Of a DNA stretch of 64,000 nt, positions 27,423 to 36,536 are shown one piece after another. The notes below the pieces were generated by a model. It was given only the letters and a program-made list of their open reading frames with translations, ran no database searches and was not told the origin of the DNA. A program made the translations under genes and the position numbers. The DNA is taken from NCBI GenBank assembly GCA_019117495.1, contig DWZP01000004.1, positions 140,242 to 204,241 on the forward strand, in the 5' to 3' direction. This stretch comes from Fusicatenibacter_A intestinipullorum. GTDB taxonomy: Bacteria > Bacillota > Negativicutes > Acidaminococcales > Acidaminococcaceae. Each line of letters opens with the position of its first letter. Positions within the stretch are counted from its first letter, which is position 1.

Positions 27423-28394
27423 TTACTCTCCAATTATAAAAATCTTAATTAAATACACCAAAGAAAAAGTTAAAATGCTTAAAATACAGGTCATGTACAT
27501 TAAGCCATTCATTTTCACAATATCTTCGGCATCCGTTTTTTTCACTTCGTCGCCAATGGTATCTTTAGGCACCCATTTGCCAAAATAAAAATGCCCGCCG
27601 CCAAGTTTAATGCCCAGCGCACCGGCTGCCGCCGATTCCGTCATGGCCGAATTGGGGCTTAAATGATGGAGCCTGTCGCGCTTAAAAATACGCCACGAAC
27701 CGGAAGCATCCATATTCAGAAAATATGCTGCCGCTACCATTAACAAACCGGAAATACGCGCCGGTATAAAGTTGGCAACGTCATCCAGCTTTGCTGCACA
27801 GCGCCCGAAATACAAATATTTATCGTTTTTATAGCCAACCATGGAATCCATGGTGTTAATTGCTTTATACAAAAATGCCAGCGGCGCCCCGCCGATAAAC
27901 ATGAAAAACAACGGTGCAATAACGCCGTCAGAGGTATTTTCCGCAACTGTTTCCACGGCAGCCTTTGCAACTTCTTCATCGGTAAGTTCTGCCGTATCGC
28001 GCCCTACAATCCACGAAAGCTTTTTGCGCGCTTCCCGCAAATCGCCGCTTTTAAGTGCATCGTACACCTGCAAGCTTGCTTCTTTGAGGGAACGCATTGC
28101 AAAAATCTGATAAAACATAAATGTTTCAACGGCAAACGCCAGTACCGGGCTGTACATTTCTGCCAGCGTTAAAATAAAATACGGCACGGCAAAGGTTACC
28201 GTTAAAACAATAACCACCAGCACAAAACCGCCCATCAGCAAACCTTCCGGCTTTTCTCCGCAAAAGCGGCGCACAGCCTTTTCGGTTATGCTTATCAGTT
28301 TGCCTATAAAGCAAATAGGATGCGGCAGCCAGCGCGGGTCGCCAAAAATAAAATCTAAAATAAACCCCAAAATTATTGCTGTTAAAAGAACCAT
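27423..28394 (-). CDS. cbiB: Adenosylcobinamide-phosphate synthase CbiB
   Basis: An integral membrane enzyme that joins adenosylcobyric acid to aminopropanol phosphate. It is 323 aa with membrane segments at about 2-15, 55-85, 200-220 and 300-320. The family N-terminus I-L-G-F-I-L-D-F-I-F-G-D-P-R-W-L-P-H-P is clear, followed by the A-E-N-T-S-D-G-V-I-A-P-L-F and N-T-M-D-S-M-V-G-Y motifs. It is directly followed by cobD. Confidence 0.96.
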   Translation of the reverse strand: MVLLTAIILGFILDFIFGDPRWLPHPICFIGKLISITEKAVRRFCGEKPEGLLMGGFVLVVIVLTVTFAVPYFILTLAEMYSPVLAFAVETFMFYQIFAMRSLKEASLQVYDALKSGDLREARKKLSWIVGRDTAELTDEEVAKAAVETVAENTSDGVIAPLFFMFIGGAPLAFLYKAINTMDSMVGYKNDKYLYFGRCAAKLDDVANFIPARISGLLMVAAAYFLNMDASGSWRIFKRDRLHHLSPNSAMTESAAAGALGIKLGGGHFYFGKWVPKDTIGDEVKKTDAEDIVKMNGLMYMTCILSILTFSLVYLIKIFIIGE

Positions 28395-28423
28395 ACTACA
28401 AACCCTTCATCATCAACCAATCA

Positions 28424-29785
28424 TTATTTATCCCTGTAAGCGCGGCAGGCTTTTACAAAATTTACAGCAAACTCTGTATTGCCCCACAAATGAATGTGCG
28501 GATAGCCTGCATAAAGATTCGGCGTTGTGTAAACCGCTTCCCATGCTTTTGTTCCGGAAGCTTTGGCAACGGCAAAAGTATCGCCGTTATTGGTGCTGTC
28601 GGAATAATGGAACTCGTGCCCGTTAATTTGCCCGCCTTTTTTGCTCAACAGATTATCGCGTTTGGCCGTTAAAACAACATAGCCAAAACGGTTAAGTTTC
28701 TGCGTCATATAAGTTTCGCCGTCTACAACGCCTGCCCAGTCATAGACCTGCCCATTTTTATCGCGGAAAGCCTTCATCAGGTACATAAAGCCGCCGCATT
28801 CGGCAATGCACGGCAGCCCGGAATCTACCGCATTTTTTATGCTTGCGCGCATGGAAAAATTATCCTGCAGCACTTTGGCATACAGTTCCGGATAGCCGCC
28901 ACCCAGATACAAGCCGTCACATTCAGGCAGCTGTTTATCTTCCAGGGGGCTGAAATACACAAGCTCGGCACCGAGGCATTCCAAAAGTTCCAACGCGTCC
29001 TGATAATAAAAGCAAAAAGCTTTGTCATAGGCAACGGCAATTTTTACACCGGCAATTTTTTCCTGCTGCAAATCAGTATAAGTTAATGCCGGAGCCGCTG
29101 CCCCAATTTCAAGCAGCCTGTCAAAATCAATGCTTTGTTCTGCCTGGGCAGCAAGCGTATTGATAATTTCCTGCAAACCGGTAATTTCGCCTGCAGTTAC
29201 AAGCCCTAAATGGCGGCTTTCAAAATTGCAGTTTTCCATATGCGGCATATAGCCAAGCAAAGGTATGCCGGTTTCTTTTTCAATGGCTTCTTTATAAAAA
29301 AGATAACTCATTGCGGTTACATTATTTAAAACCGCACCGGCAACATTTACATCTTTACGGAAGTTTTTAAAGCCTTCAATCATGGCGGCAATGGAAAGAG
29401 CAGCCCCTTTGGCGTTTACAACCAAAATTACAGGTGTTTTGGTAAGGCGTGCCAAATCGTAGGCACTGCCTTTAAGCGTAGTGCCCATGCCGTCAAAAAA
29501 GCCCATAGCCCCTTCCAAAACCGCAATATCGCAATCTTTGCCGTTTTTGGCAAGCAGATATTTGGCAGTTTCTTCCGGAAGCATGAATAAATCCATATTG
29601 CGTGATTTTGTGCCGATAACGCGGGAATGAAACATCGGGTCGATATAATCCGGGCCGGATTTAAACGCAGCCGTTTTCAGCCCTTTATTCATTAACGCTT
29701 TCAGCACGGCACAAGTTAAAGTTGTTTTGCCGCTGCCGCTGGCAGGTGCAGCCAGCATAAAACGCGGCAGCTTCAGTTCAGCCAT
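28424..29785 (-). CDS. cbiA: Cobyrinate a,c-diamide synthase CbiA
   Basis: Amidates the a and c side chains of cobyrinic acid using ATP and glutamine. The N-terminal domain has a P-loop APASGSGKTTLTCAVL, then F-K-S-G-P-D-Y-I-D-P-M-F-H and the glutaminase domain Cys in PCIAECGGFMYL near residue 325. The start is taken as the ATG at 29785, since the AAGGGTGAG site is well spaced to it; a GTG at 29794 overlaps that site and the upstream gene. About 453 aa. Confidence 0.95.
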   Translation of the reverse strand: MAELKLPRFMLAAPASGSGKTTLTCAVLKALMNKGLKTAAFKSGPDYIDPMFHSRVIGTKSRNMDLFMLPEETAKYLLAKNGKDCDIAVLEGAMGFFDGMGTTLKGSAYDLARLTKTPVILVVNAKGAALSIAAMIEGFKNFRKDVNVAGAVLNNVTAMSYLFYKEAIEKETGIPLLGYMPHMENCNFESRHLGLVTAGEITGLQEIINTLAAQAEQSIDFDRLLEIGAAAPALTYTDLQQEKIAGVKIAVAYDKAFCFYYQDALELLECLGAELVYFSPLEDKQLPECDGLYLGGGYPELYAKVLQDNFSMRASIKNAVDSGLPCIAECGGFMYLMKAFRDKNGQVYDWAGVVDGETYMTQKLNRFGYVVLTAKRDNLLSKKGGQINGHEFHYSDSTNNGDTFAVAKASGTKAWEAVYTTPNLYAGYPHIHLWGNTEFAVNFVKACRAYRDK

Positions 29786-29786
29786 T

Positions 29787-30998
29787 TTACTCACCCTTTT
29801 TCAATGCCGTCATTATATAAACAGGGTTCTGGGACATCATCAAATTATAAGCGCCAAGTTTTTTGGCACGCGCCGCAAAAACATTTACAATATCAAGCGT
29901 GTAGGCTTCATGCTGCTTGTAATACTCCACCACTTCTATCAAAGTTTCAACGGTAATGGCATTAATTACCACACGGCAGTTTACGTTTTTGGCGTAAATG
30001 GTGTCTAACATTTTACACAAATTACCGCCGCTGCCGCCGATAAACACGCAGTCCGGCACCGGCATTTCTTCCAGTTTTTCCGAAGCTTCGCCTGCAATTA
30101 CGGTAAGGTTCTCCACGCCGAACAGCTCTTTATTTTTTTCAATAAGCTGCACCGCTTCCGGATTGCGTTCAAAGGCATAAACCATGCCGCGTTTGGCCTG
30201 CAAAGCAAGTTCAATGGAGCAGGAACCCGTACCGGCGCCAATATCATAAATAACATCAGTTTCCTGCGGCATCAATTTGGAAATGGAAACAGCACGGATT
30301 TCCTGCTTCGTCATCGGCACTTTGCTGCGCATGAACAAATCGTCATTCAAACCGTGAACATTATGTGCCAGAGTTTTGGCGTCTTTATTAATAATCATCA
30401 TTACAGAAAGCGAAGAAAACTGTTTTTGAGCAGCTTCTTCCGCCTTCATGGAACTGATATTTTCGTTATCATAAGAAAGGTTTTCACCGACATAAACCTG
30501 CACGCCGCCAAGCCCGAAACGGCACAGTTTGGCGCACAGAGCCTGCGGCGAATTTTCTCCGCCGGTAAGGGCAAATACTTTTTCATTATGGGCAACAGCT
30601 TCAATAAAATTCTGCCTGCGGCCGTGCATGCTGATAATTTTCGCGTCATCCCAGGACATTTGCAGCTGCTGCGCAAAATAAACAAGGCTGCTGATGCCGC
30701 AAAAACGCACACATTCACAATCAGGCAGCTTGCCGCTGATAGTTTTGGCAAGGCTGAAAAAGCCTACGTCGCCGCTTACAAGTATGCTGACAATATCTTT
30801 TTCAGGATTGGCATTTGCGCAAATATTGCATATTTCTGCTGTCTTGATGGTGTCATAAAAACGCTTTTCAGACGCAAAATTTGCAAGCATACGCTTGTCG
30901 CCAATCAAAATCGTACTTTGGTTTATTGCTTCAAGGGCTGCACCGGTTAACAGTTTGGGGTTGCCCGGCCCAATGCCTACAATATTAACCCTTAACAT
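29787..30998 (-). CDS. cbiET: Fused cobalt-precorrin-7 C5-methyltransferase/precorrin-6B C15-methyltransferase (CbiE-CbiT)
   Basis: A 403-aa fusion that methylates C5 and C15 and decarboxylates the C12 acetate. The CbiE half (about 1-200) is a tetrapyrrole methylase with IVGIGPGNPKLLT at the N-terminus. The CbiT half (about 215-400) is a Rossmann methyltransferase with V-I-Y-D-I-G-A-G-T-G-S-C-S-I-E near 240. The same order is found in CobL of aerobic organisms; the neighbours show the anaerobic route here. AAGGTGA precedes the ATG. Confidence 0.95.
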   Translation of the reverse strand: MLRVNIVGIGPGNPKLLTGAALEAINQSTILIGDKRMLANFASEKRFYDTIKTAEICNICANANPEKDIVSILVSGDVGFFSLAKTISGKLPDCECVRFCGISSLVYFAQQLQMSWDDAKIISMHGRRQNFIEAVAHNEKVFALTGGENSPQALCAKLCRFGLGGVQVYVGENLSYDNENISSMKAEEAAQKQFSSLSVMMIINKDAKTLAHNVHGLNDDLFMRSKVPMTKQEIRAVSISKLMPQETDVIYDIGAGTGSCSIELALQAKRGMVYAFERNPEAVQLIEKNKELFGVENLTVIAGEASEKLEEMPVPDCVFIGGSGGNLCKMLDTIYAKNVNCRVVINAITVETLIEVVEYYKQHEAYTLDIVNVFAARAKKLGAYNLMMSQNPVYIMTALKKGE

Positions 30999-31008
30999 TT
31001 CTTCACCT

Positions 31009-31776
31009 TCATTCTGCGGTCTGGTAACGCTTTTTCATCAGCGCTGCTATATCTGCATAACCGCTGCCGTGTTCGTTTTCGCTTCTGGCAATTATAACAA
31101 GTTCCGCCCCGGCTTTATGTGCTGCGGATATTTTTTCTTCAAAGCCGCCGGCTTTGCCGGAATCCTTTGTTACAAGGTATTTTGCATTAAAATGCTTAAT
31201 CATGGCTATGTTCAAATCTTCTTCAAACGGGCCCTGCATGCAGACCACGTTAGCAGGTTTATAGCCAAGCTCCACAGCTTTGGCCAGGGAATCCTGCATC
31301 GGCAGAATCCTCAGCGCTATACGCTCACTGTAATCCTGCACAGCCGTAAAATCAGGCAGATTTTTACTGCCGGTTGTTAAAAATATTTTGCCTTCGGTAT
31401 GGCTTAACAATTCGGCTGCTTCTGCGGCGTCATGCACAACTATGGCACTGCCGTAACCTGCTTCCGCCGGTCGTACAAGCCGCAGATACTCGGTATTATT
31501 TAAAGCGCAGGCTTCTTTTACGGTTTGCGTAACCACCGTAGCATACGGATGTGTAGCGTCAATTACGCAGTCCGGCTTGTGTTCTGTCAAAAAGCTGCAC
31601 ATAGCCGTTAAATCCATACGCTCCGGCAGAACTTTAACATTATTGTGTTCTTCAATGAGTCCGGCTCCGTACAATGTCGCCACCGAAACATAAATTTCAA
31701 TATCAAGCGCGGCAAGCTCTTTTACAAGCCCGCGCCCTTCGCTTGTACCGCCGATAATCCAAATGCGTCTGTTCAC
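31009..31776 (-). CDS. cbiJ: Cobalt-precorrin-6A reductase CbiJ/CobK
   Basis: NAD(P)H-dependent reductase of the corrin ring. It is 255 aa with I-W-I-I-G-G-T-S-E-G-R at the N-terminus, C-V-I-D-A-T-H-P-Y-A near residue 72, and V-T-K-D-S-G-K-A-G-G-F near residue 205, all family marks. The start is a GTG whose last two bases form the stop of cbiH (GTGA overlap), showing coupled translation. Confidence 0.95.
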   Translation of the reverse strand: MNRRIWIIGGTSEGRGLVKELAALDIEIYVSVATLYGAGLIEEHNNVKVLPERMDLTAMCSFLTEHKPDCVIDATHPYATVVTQTVKEACALNNTEYLRLVRPAEAGYGSAIVVHDAAEAAELLSHTEGKIFLTTGSKNLPDFTAVQDYSERIALRILPMQDSLAKAVELGYKPANVVCMQGPFEEDLNIAMIKHFNAKYLVTKDSGKAGGFEEKISAAHKAGAELVIIARSENEHGSGYADIAALMKKRYQTAE

Positions 31777-32501
31777 AGCTTATAGCCTCTGGGGGTAACC
31801 AGTTTGCCGTTAATAACTTCGGTTTGCGAATTGCCGATAATTACAGTGGAGAACATGTCTACCTGTTTATCGCGCAGTTCCTGCAAGGTAGTAATTTCAT
31901 AAGTTTCGCCGTCGCGGCCAATATTGCGCACAATGCCTGCCGGTACATCCGGGCGCTGGTTTTTCAGCATAATGTCGCAGGCTTTCTGCAAATAATCGTG
32001 GCGCTTAAAGCTGGAAGGATTGTACAGGCAAATGCAAAAATCAGCCTGAGATGCGCAGTCAAGACGTTTTTCGATTTTTTCCCACGGAGTAAGCAAATCG
32101 CTTAAAGAAATAAGGCAGAAATCGCTGATGAGCGGAGCACCGAGCACAGCCGCACCGGAGCAGGCTGCGGTAATGCCGGGAACTACTTCAATATCCAGCT
32201 CCGGATGGTCTGCCGCTACCTGGTACATAATGCCTGCCATGCCGTAAACGCCTGCGTCGCCGCTGGAAATCATGGCTACGGTTTTGCCTTTCAGAGCTTC
32301 TTCAACAGCAAGGCGGCAGCGGTCAACTTCTTTGCGCATGCCGGTTGTTAAAAATTCCTTGCCGGGAAAATCGTTTTTAATCAAATCTATATAAACATGG
32401 TAACCCGCAATAACATCACATTTTTCAAGCGTGTTTTTAGCGCGTGCGGTCATTTGTTCCACACCGCCTGGGCCTAAACCTACTACATAAACTTTCTGCA
32501 T
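31773..32501 (-). CDS. cbiH: Cobalt-precorrin-3B C17-methyltransferase CbiH/CobJ
   Basis: SAM-dependent ring-contraction methyltransferase. A 242-aa tetrapyrrole methylase with VVGLGPGGVEQMT at the N-terminus, A-M-I-S-S-G-D-A-G-V-Y-G-M-A-G near residue 100 and P-G-I-T-A-A-C-S-G-A-A-V-L-G-A-P-L, which is the CbiH-type substrate loop. The accessory Fe-S domain seen in some homologs is absent. An RBS of the GGATGG type precedes the ATG. Confidence 0.95.
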   Translation of the reverse strand: MQKVYVVGLGPGGVEQMTARAKNTLEKCDVIAGYHVYIDLIKNDFPGKEFLTTGMRKEVDRCRLAVEEALKGKTVAMISSGDAGVYGMAGIMYQVAADHPELDIEVVPGITAACSGAAVLGAPLISDFCLISLSDLLTPWEKIEKRLDCASQADFCICLYNPSSFKRHDYLQKACDIMLKNQRPDVPAGIVRNIGRDGETYEITTLQELRDKQVDMFSTVIIGNSQTEVINGKLVTPRGYKL

Positions 32502-32523
32502 TTTACACCATCCTAAATTTATT

Positions 32524-33558
32524 TTAAAAATCTATAATCAGCGGTTCTTCCGCAACCGCCAAAGTAACACCGTCATGGGCTGTTTTGCGCAATTTCAGGC
32601 AGCCGCCGCTTGCAAGCACTGCTGAACGCTCACAAACGTTATCAACACCTGCAATACTTTTTACAAAAGCGCTCGGCGTAAAATTGCCTTTTGCCTGCTG
32701 CAGTTCTGCGGCGGTATAAAATTTTACCGGCACATTATGCTTTGCCGCAAAAGCAAGCAGCCCGGCTTCATCTTTTTTTAAATCTACCGAAGCTATGCTT
32801 TTTACGCAGCGCATGTCAAATCCATGCTTTTCCATTTCAGCAAGCACAAAATTTTCTATTTTTTCTAAAGGCGTATTTCTGCGGCAGCCAATGCCCAAAT
32901 GTAAAATTTTAGGCATTAAAACAACTGTTGTGCCAAACGGCTTCTTGTTTTTGCAGGTTGTTACAGCCATGCCTGTTTCTCCGCTTCCGGCAAGTTCCAC
33001 GCCGGAAGGCAGAGCACCTTTAATTGCGTAATCGCTGCATAGCCCTGCCGTTTTGCCCGCAACAAGCGCCGCTGCAAAATCTTTGGCAGCCTGCATGCTT
33101 TCAATAACCATGCCGCGCCGTGCCGCCCATTCGTCAACTGCAAACAGGTTATTAACATCGGTTGCTGTTGTTACAACGGGCACAGCTTTAATTGCGGCGG
33201 CGATCTGCCTTGCAAGGACGTTGGCACCGCCGATATGGCCCGAAAGAAGCGATATTACAAAGTTTGCGCATTCATCAATAACAAGCACTGCCGGGTCGGT
33301 GGTTTTGCTTTTAACATGCGGCGCAATAGCGCGCACCGCAATGCCGCTGGCACCAATAAATATCAGCGCGTCAGCCTTATTAAAATACTCCGCGCAAACA
33401 GCCTTGTAATCGTCAACAGCAGTTAAACCTTCGCATACACCGGCAAACTTCGGCATAGTGCAGCATTTTGCCTCGCAGCCAATGCCTGCCAAAAACCTGC
33501 CTATGGCGGCGTTAAGCAGCCCGCCGCGTTTGCTGAAGGAAAAAATAACTGCCAGCAT
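32524..33558 (-). CDS. cbiG: Cobalt-precorrin-5A hydrolase CbiG
   Basis: Opens the delta-lactone and releases acetaldehyde, a step specific to the anaerobic pathway. 344 aa, with the N-terminal/central domain containing L-I-F-I-G-A-S-G-I-A-V-R-A-I-A-P and L-L-S-G-H-I-G-G-A-N near residue 110, and a C-terminal CbiG_C domain with L-G-I-G-C-R-R-N-T-P and a late V-C-E-R-S-A-V-L-A-S-G. Its ATG overlaps the cbiF stop by one base (TAATG). It is the best evidence for the early-cobalt route. Confidence 0.96.
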   Translation of the reverse strand: MLAVIFSFSKRGGLLNAAIGRFLAGIGCEAKCCTMPKFAGVCEGLTAVDDYKAVCAEYFNKADALIFIGASGIAVRAIAPHVKSKTTDPAVLVIDECANFVISLLSGHIGGANVLARQIAAAIKAVPVVTTATDVNNLFAVDEWAARRGMVIESMQAAKDFAAALVAGKTAGLCSDYAIKGALPSGVELAGSGETGMAVTTCKNKKPFGTTVVLMPKILHLGIGCRRNTPLEKIENFVLAEMEKHGFDMRCVKSIASVDLKKDEAGLLAFAAKHNVPVKFYTAAELQQAKGNFTPSAFVKSIAGVDNVCERSAVLASGGCLKLRKTAHDGVTLAVAEEPLIIDF

Positions 33559-34343
33559 TATTTAACCTCAGGTTTAATATCCAGTTTGCTGGGGTCTGCT
33601 TCGCGGTAGCCGTGCGCAAAGGTCGGATTATACAGTTCGCTTCTGTCGTATTCGCTGCCAAGGAAGTAGCCGACGGTAATGAGCGCGGTTTTGGTAATAT
33701 TGTATTTTGCCGCGGTTTCGGCAATAGTACCTACCGTGCAGCGGCAAACCTTTTCATCCGGCCAGGAAGCCTTATAAACAATGGCTGCCGGGGTATCTTC
33801 TTTATAACCGCCTGCAATGAGTTCTTTCTGAAGTTTTTCCAGCATGCTGGAGCTTAAAAAGATTACCATTGTTGCATTGTGCGCAGCATAATCGGCAATT
33901 TTTTGTTTTGAAGGAACAGGAGTGCGCCCTTCCATACGGGTAATAATAACCGACTGGCTTACATTCGGCAGAGTGTATTCTGCTTTTAAAGCGGCTGCAG
34001 CAGCGCAGAAGGAACTTACGCCGGGCACAATTTCATAATCGAGCCCATAGCTGCGCAGAAGGTCAATCTGCTCGCGGTGAGCGCCGTAAATGCTGGGGTC
34101 GCCGGTGTGCAGGCGTACAACCAGCTTGCCGCTCTGTGCTGCCGGTACCATGGCTGCAATAACTTCTTCCAAAGTCATTTTTGCGCTGTCCATAATTACG
34201 CAGTCAGGTTTCGCATATTTTAAAAGTTCTGGGTTAACTAAGGAACCGGCATAAATAATAAGGTCAGCCTTTTCCAAAAGTTCTTTGCCTTTCACCGTAA
34301 TTAAATCCACGGCACCCGGGCCTGCGCCAATAAAATAAATCAT
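33558..34343 (-). CDS. cbiF: Cobalt-precorrin-4 C11-methyltransferase CbiF/CobM
   Basis: SAM-dependent methylation of C11. A 261-aa tetrapyrrole methylase with IGAGPGAVDLITVKG at the N-terminus, R-L-H-T-G-D-P-S-I-Y-G-A-H-R-E near residue 78 and E-I-V-P-G-V-S-S-F. It starts at an ATGA overlap with the cbiL stop and has an AAGGAG site. Confidence 0.96.
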   Translation of the reverse strand: MIYFIGAGPGAVDLITVKGKELLEKADLIIYAGSLVNPELLKYAKPDCVIMDSAKMTLEEVIAAMVPAAQSGKLVVRLHTGDPSIYGAHREQIDLLRSYGLDYEIVPGVSSFCAAAAALKAEYTLPNVSQSVIITRMEGRTPVPSKQKIADYAAHNATMVIFLSSSMLEKLQKELIAGGYKEDTPAAIVYKASWPDEKVCRCTVGTIAETAAKYNITKTALITVGYFLGSEYDRSELYNPTFAHGYREADPSKLDIKPEVK

Positions 34344-35041
34344 TTGTCAAACTCCTTTTCCTTAACTAAAATTATCGAAAAATAACTGCTTTTTTCGTCA
34401 ATCTCATTCAAATCACGGTAAACTTTTTCGCCTGGCAGTCCGCAGCGTTCCACCATTGCGGCATGGCTCAAAAGCCCGCGCTCTTTAAGTTCGTCGCGCA
34501 CGCTGGCAATCTGGCTGGCCGATTTCATCAGCACCTTGTTGCCGGGCGCGTCTAAAAATTTACTCGATTCTTTATAACTGCCGGGCAGGATGATTAAAGG
34601 CTCTGCCTTTTCACACAGCGATACGTTAAGCTTTGCGGCAACAGCGCAGAAGCTGGTTACACCGGCAACGAGCTCTGCATCATAGCCTGCTTTAAGCACC
34701 AGTTTATGCACATAAATGCAGGTTGCGTAAACAGTAGGGCAGCCAAGCGTGATGAACACCACGTTTTTGCCTTCGTCCAAAAGTTTGGTAATGGTATCGG
34801 CGCCTTCCTGGTGTGCCTTGGCCAAAGCGTCTTTATCCTTCGTCATCGGCATGTAAATAACAACCTGTTCCTTTTCGTCGATATTTACAATCTGATTAAC
34901 GATATTTTTTGCAGTCATAATATCGCCGTCGCCTTTGGGAAGCGCCACAACATCGCATTCCTTCAAAAGGCGCACCGCCTTCAGCGTCATCAGTTCCGGG
35001 TCGCCGGGGCCAATGCCTACGCTGTACAATTTACCTCGCAT
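34340..35041 (-). CDS. cbiL: Cobalt-precorrin-2 C20-methyltransferase CbiL/CobI
   Basis: First SAM methylation of the corrin branch. A tetrapyrrole methylase with LYSVGIGPGDPELMTLKA at the N-terminus and F-I-T-L-G-C-P-T-V-Y-A-T near residue 95. I place the start at the ATG at 35041 (about 233 aa), because a GGAAGG site is directly against the ATG at 35050 but 9 nt from this one. The start lies 11 nt inside the cbiD end, so translation is coupled. Confidence 0.95.
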   Translation of the reverse strand: MRGKLYSVGIGPGDPELMTLKAVRLLKECDVVALPKGDGDIMTAKNIVNQIVNIDEKEQVVIYMPMTKDKDALAKAHQEGADTITKLLDEGKNVVFITLGCPTVYATCIYVHKLVLKAGYDAELVAGVTSFCAVAAKLNVSLCEKAEPLIILPGSYKESSKFLDAPGNKVLMKSASQIASVRDELKERGLLSHAAMVERCGLPGEKVYRDLNEIDEKSSYFSIILVKEKEFDK

Positions 35042-36185
35042 TATCTTCATCCTTCCTTTTCATCTGATGCAGTTTTATAAGTTCATCAGCATGGGCTGTT
35101 TTGCCCAAAATGCCGTATACGTTGGAGAACATCAGCGCGCCGGTTTTTAATTTGCCGTGCACGCGGTGCTGCATATAATAATCTATTTTTCCGGTAACGG
35201 CAGGCATAACTTTGTCAAACAGGTTTTCTGCCTTTAAAATTTTAATAACTTCGTCAGTAGTCAGCGCTTCATAAATTTTACGCCCTGTTTCAAGGCCTGC
35301 TCCGTTAAACAGCGCCTGCAAGGCAAACAATTCAGTGCGGCAGTCCGCATACTTGCTGTGCGTATTCATTACGCCCTGCGCCAGTTTTACCAGCTTGCCG
35401 CTGTGCCCTATTAAAAGCAGGCTTTCAAAGCCTTTATACACGGCGTAGTCCAAAAGCTCGCCCACAAAATTGCTGCATGTAACGGCGTTGTCAATATCCA
35501 CCTGCAAATTATCGCGCGTAAAATCTTCGCCGTAGTTGCCAAAAAATACCAATAAATCTTTATTGCCCTTTTCGGCCTGTACATTTATTTCGGTGTACAT
35601 GGTTTCAATCAGCGCCGTGTCGCTCATCGGCTCAACTATGCCGCTGGTGCCCAAAATGCTGATGCCGCCTTCAATACCAAGGCGCGGGTTAAAAGTTTTC
35701 GGCGCTATCTGTACACCTGCCGGGGCAGATATTGTAACCTTCAAGCTGCCGCTGTAATTAAACTGTTCTGCTGCATCGCGCAGGCTTTTTAAAATCATTT
35801 TGCGCGGCACCGGGTTAATGGCAGGACCACCCACGCTGCACGCAAGGCCTGGCTTTGTTACCCTGCCGACACCTTCGCCGCCTTCAATAATATCTTCCGG
35901 CGCGTCAGTTTTTTCTACTTTGGCATAAATTAAAATGCCGTTGGTGTCATCAGGGTCATCGCCGCTGTCTTTTTGTATGGCACAGCAGGCGTAATCCGAC
36001 GTCATTTCAACCTCGTGCGTTTCAAGGTGCAGCCTCACGCCTTTGGGCGTATCTATATCGGCAAAATCAATGCGGCGCCCGGAAAGCAACATCATAGCCG
36101 CGGCTTTGGCAGCAGCGGCGGCGCAGCTTCCTGTTGTGTAACCGCAGCGCATTTGTTTGCCCTGCGAAAATGTGTATTCTTCCAT
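35031..36185 (-). CDS. cbiD: Cobalt-precorrin-5B C1-methyltransferase CbiD
   Basis: Methylates C1 in the anaerobic pathway. The N-terminus after the chosen start is MEEYTFSQGKQMRCGYTTGSCA, with the family's CGYTTGSCAAAAAKAAA stretch (residues 14-30). V-G-R-V-T-K-P-G-L and I-N-P-V-P-R follow, and L-L-I-G-H-S-G-K-L-V-K near residue 255. The ATG at 36185 follows GGAAAGGA. The ATG at 36209 lacks a site. First gene of the operon behind the cobalamin riboswitch. Confidence 0.96.
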   Translation of the reverse strand: MEEYTFSQGKQMRCGYTTGSCAAAAAKAAAMMLLSGRRIDFADIDTPKGVRLHLETHEVEMTSDYACCAIQKDSGDDPDDTNGILIYAKVEKTDAPEDIIEGGEGVGRVTKPGLACSVGGPAINPVPRKMILKSLRDAAEQFNYSGSLKVTISAPAGVQIAPKTFNPRLGIEGGISILGTSGIVEPMSDTALIETMYTEINVQAEKGNKDLLVFFGNYGEDFTRDNLQVDIDNAVTCSNFVGELLDYAVYKGFESLLLIGHSGKLVKLAQGVMNTHSKYADCRTELFALQALFNGAGLETGRKIYEALTTDEVIKILKAENLFDKVMPAVTGKIDYYMQHRVHGKLKTGALMFSNVYGILGKTAHADELIKLHQMKRKDEDNAR

Positions 36186-36237
36186 AAAAATCCTTTCCAA
36201 TTCCGGCATAATACGCCGGAACAGCTGCCTTTAATAA

Positions 36238-36419
36238 TAAAAAAGGCTCCTGCCCTACGGCAGAAGTCACAAATACCAACAACACCGCTTGCGCAGTGTT
36301 CCTTTTGCTCTCTCCATCGCCCGTAGATACAGCCATTATCAGCCATGCTTCCGGCTAAAACCGGCGGCGGGACCGCTGCGGGCTTGCACCGCAGTACACA
36401 GGCCGATTTATTCACTTAC
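36238..36419 (-). promoter_or_regulatory. Cobalamin riboswitch with terminator
   Basis: The minus strand from about 36419 carries the cobalamin-aptamer core GGTGCAAGCCCGC...GCGGTCCCGCC. Downstream, CTTCTGCC pairs with GGCAGGAG (36266-36247) before a T-rich run, a plausible terminator expression platform. A second hairpin, TTCCGGC...GCCGGAA (36201-36221), lies just before the cbiD ribosome site. Bound cobalamin is expected to shut off the operon. I did not find the canonical 3' B12 box (AGCCAGGAGACCTGCC), so this may be a variant of the class. Confidence 0.88.
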
Positions 36420-36425
36420 CGTATC

Positions 36426-36454
36426 ATTATAACATAGAATTTTTAAAAGTCCAA
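36426..36454 (-). promoter_or_regulatory. Promoter of the cobalamin operon
   Basis: TTGGAC (36454-36449), 17 nt, then TATAAT (36431-36426), with an extended -10 TG one base upstream (TGTTATAAT). Confidence 0.8.
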
Positions 36455-36481
36455 TAAAAATCGTTCCCGGCAAGTTAAATA

Positions 36482-36510
36482 TTGCCCGCTTTGCCTGCCC
36501 CTGCTATAAT
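36482..36510 (+). promoter_or_regulatory. Promoter of the DUF896/RluA operon
   Basis: TTGCCC (36482-36487) and TATAAT (36505-36510) are 17 nt apart, 12 nt before an AGGAGG ribosome site. Confidence 0.7.
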
Positions 36511-36536
36511 AAAACAGATACAGGAGGACGATATTT

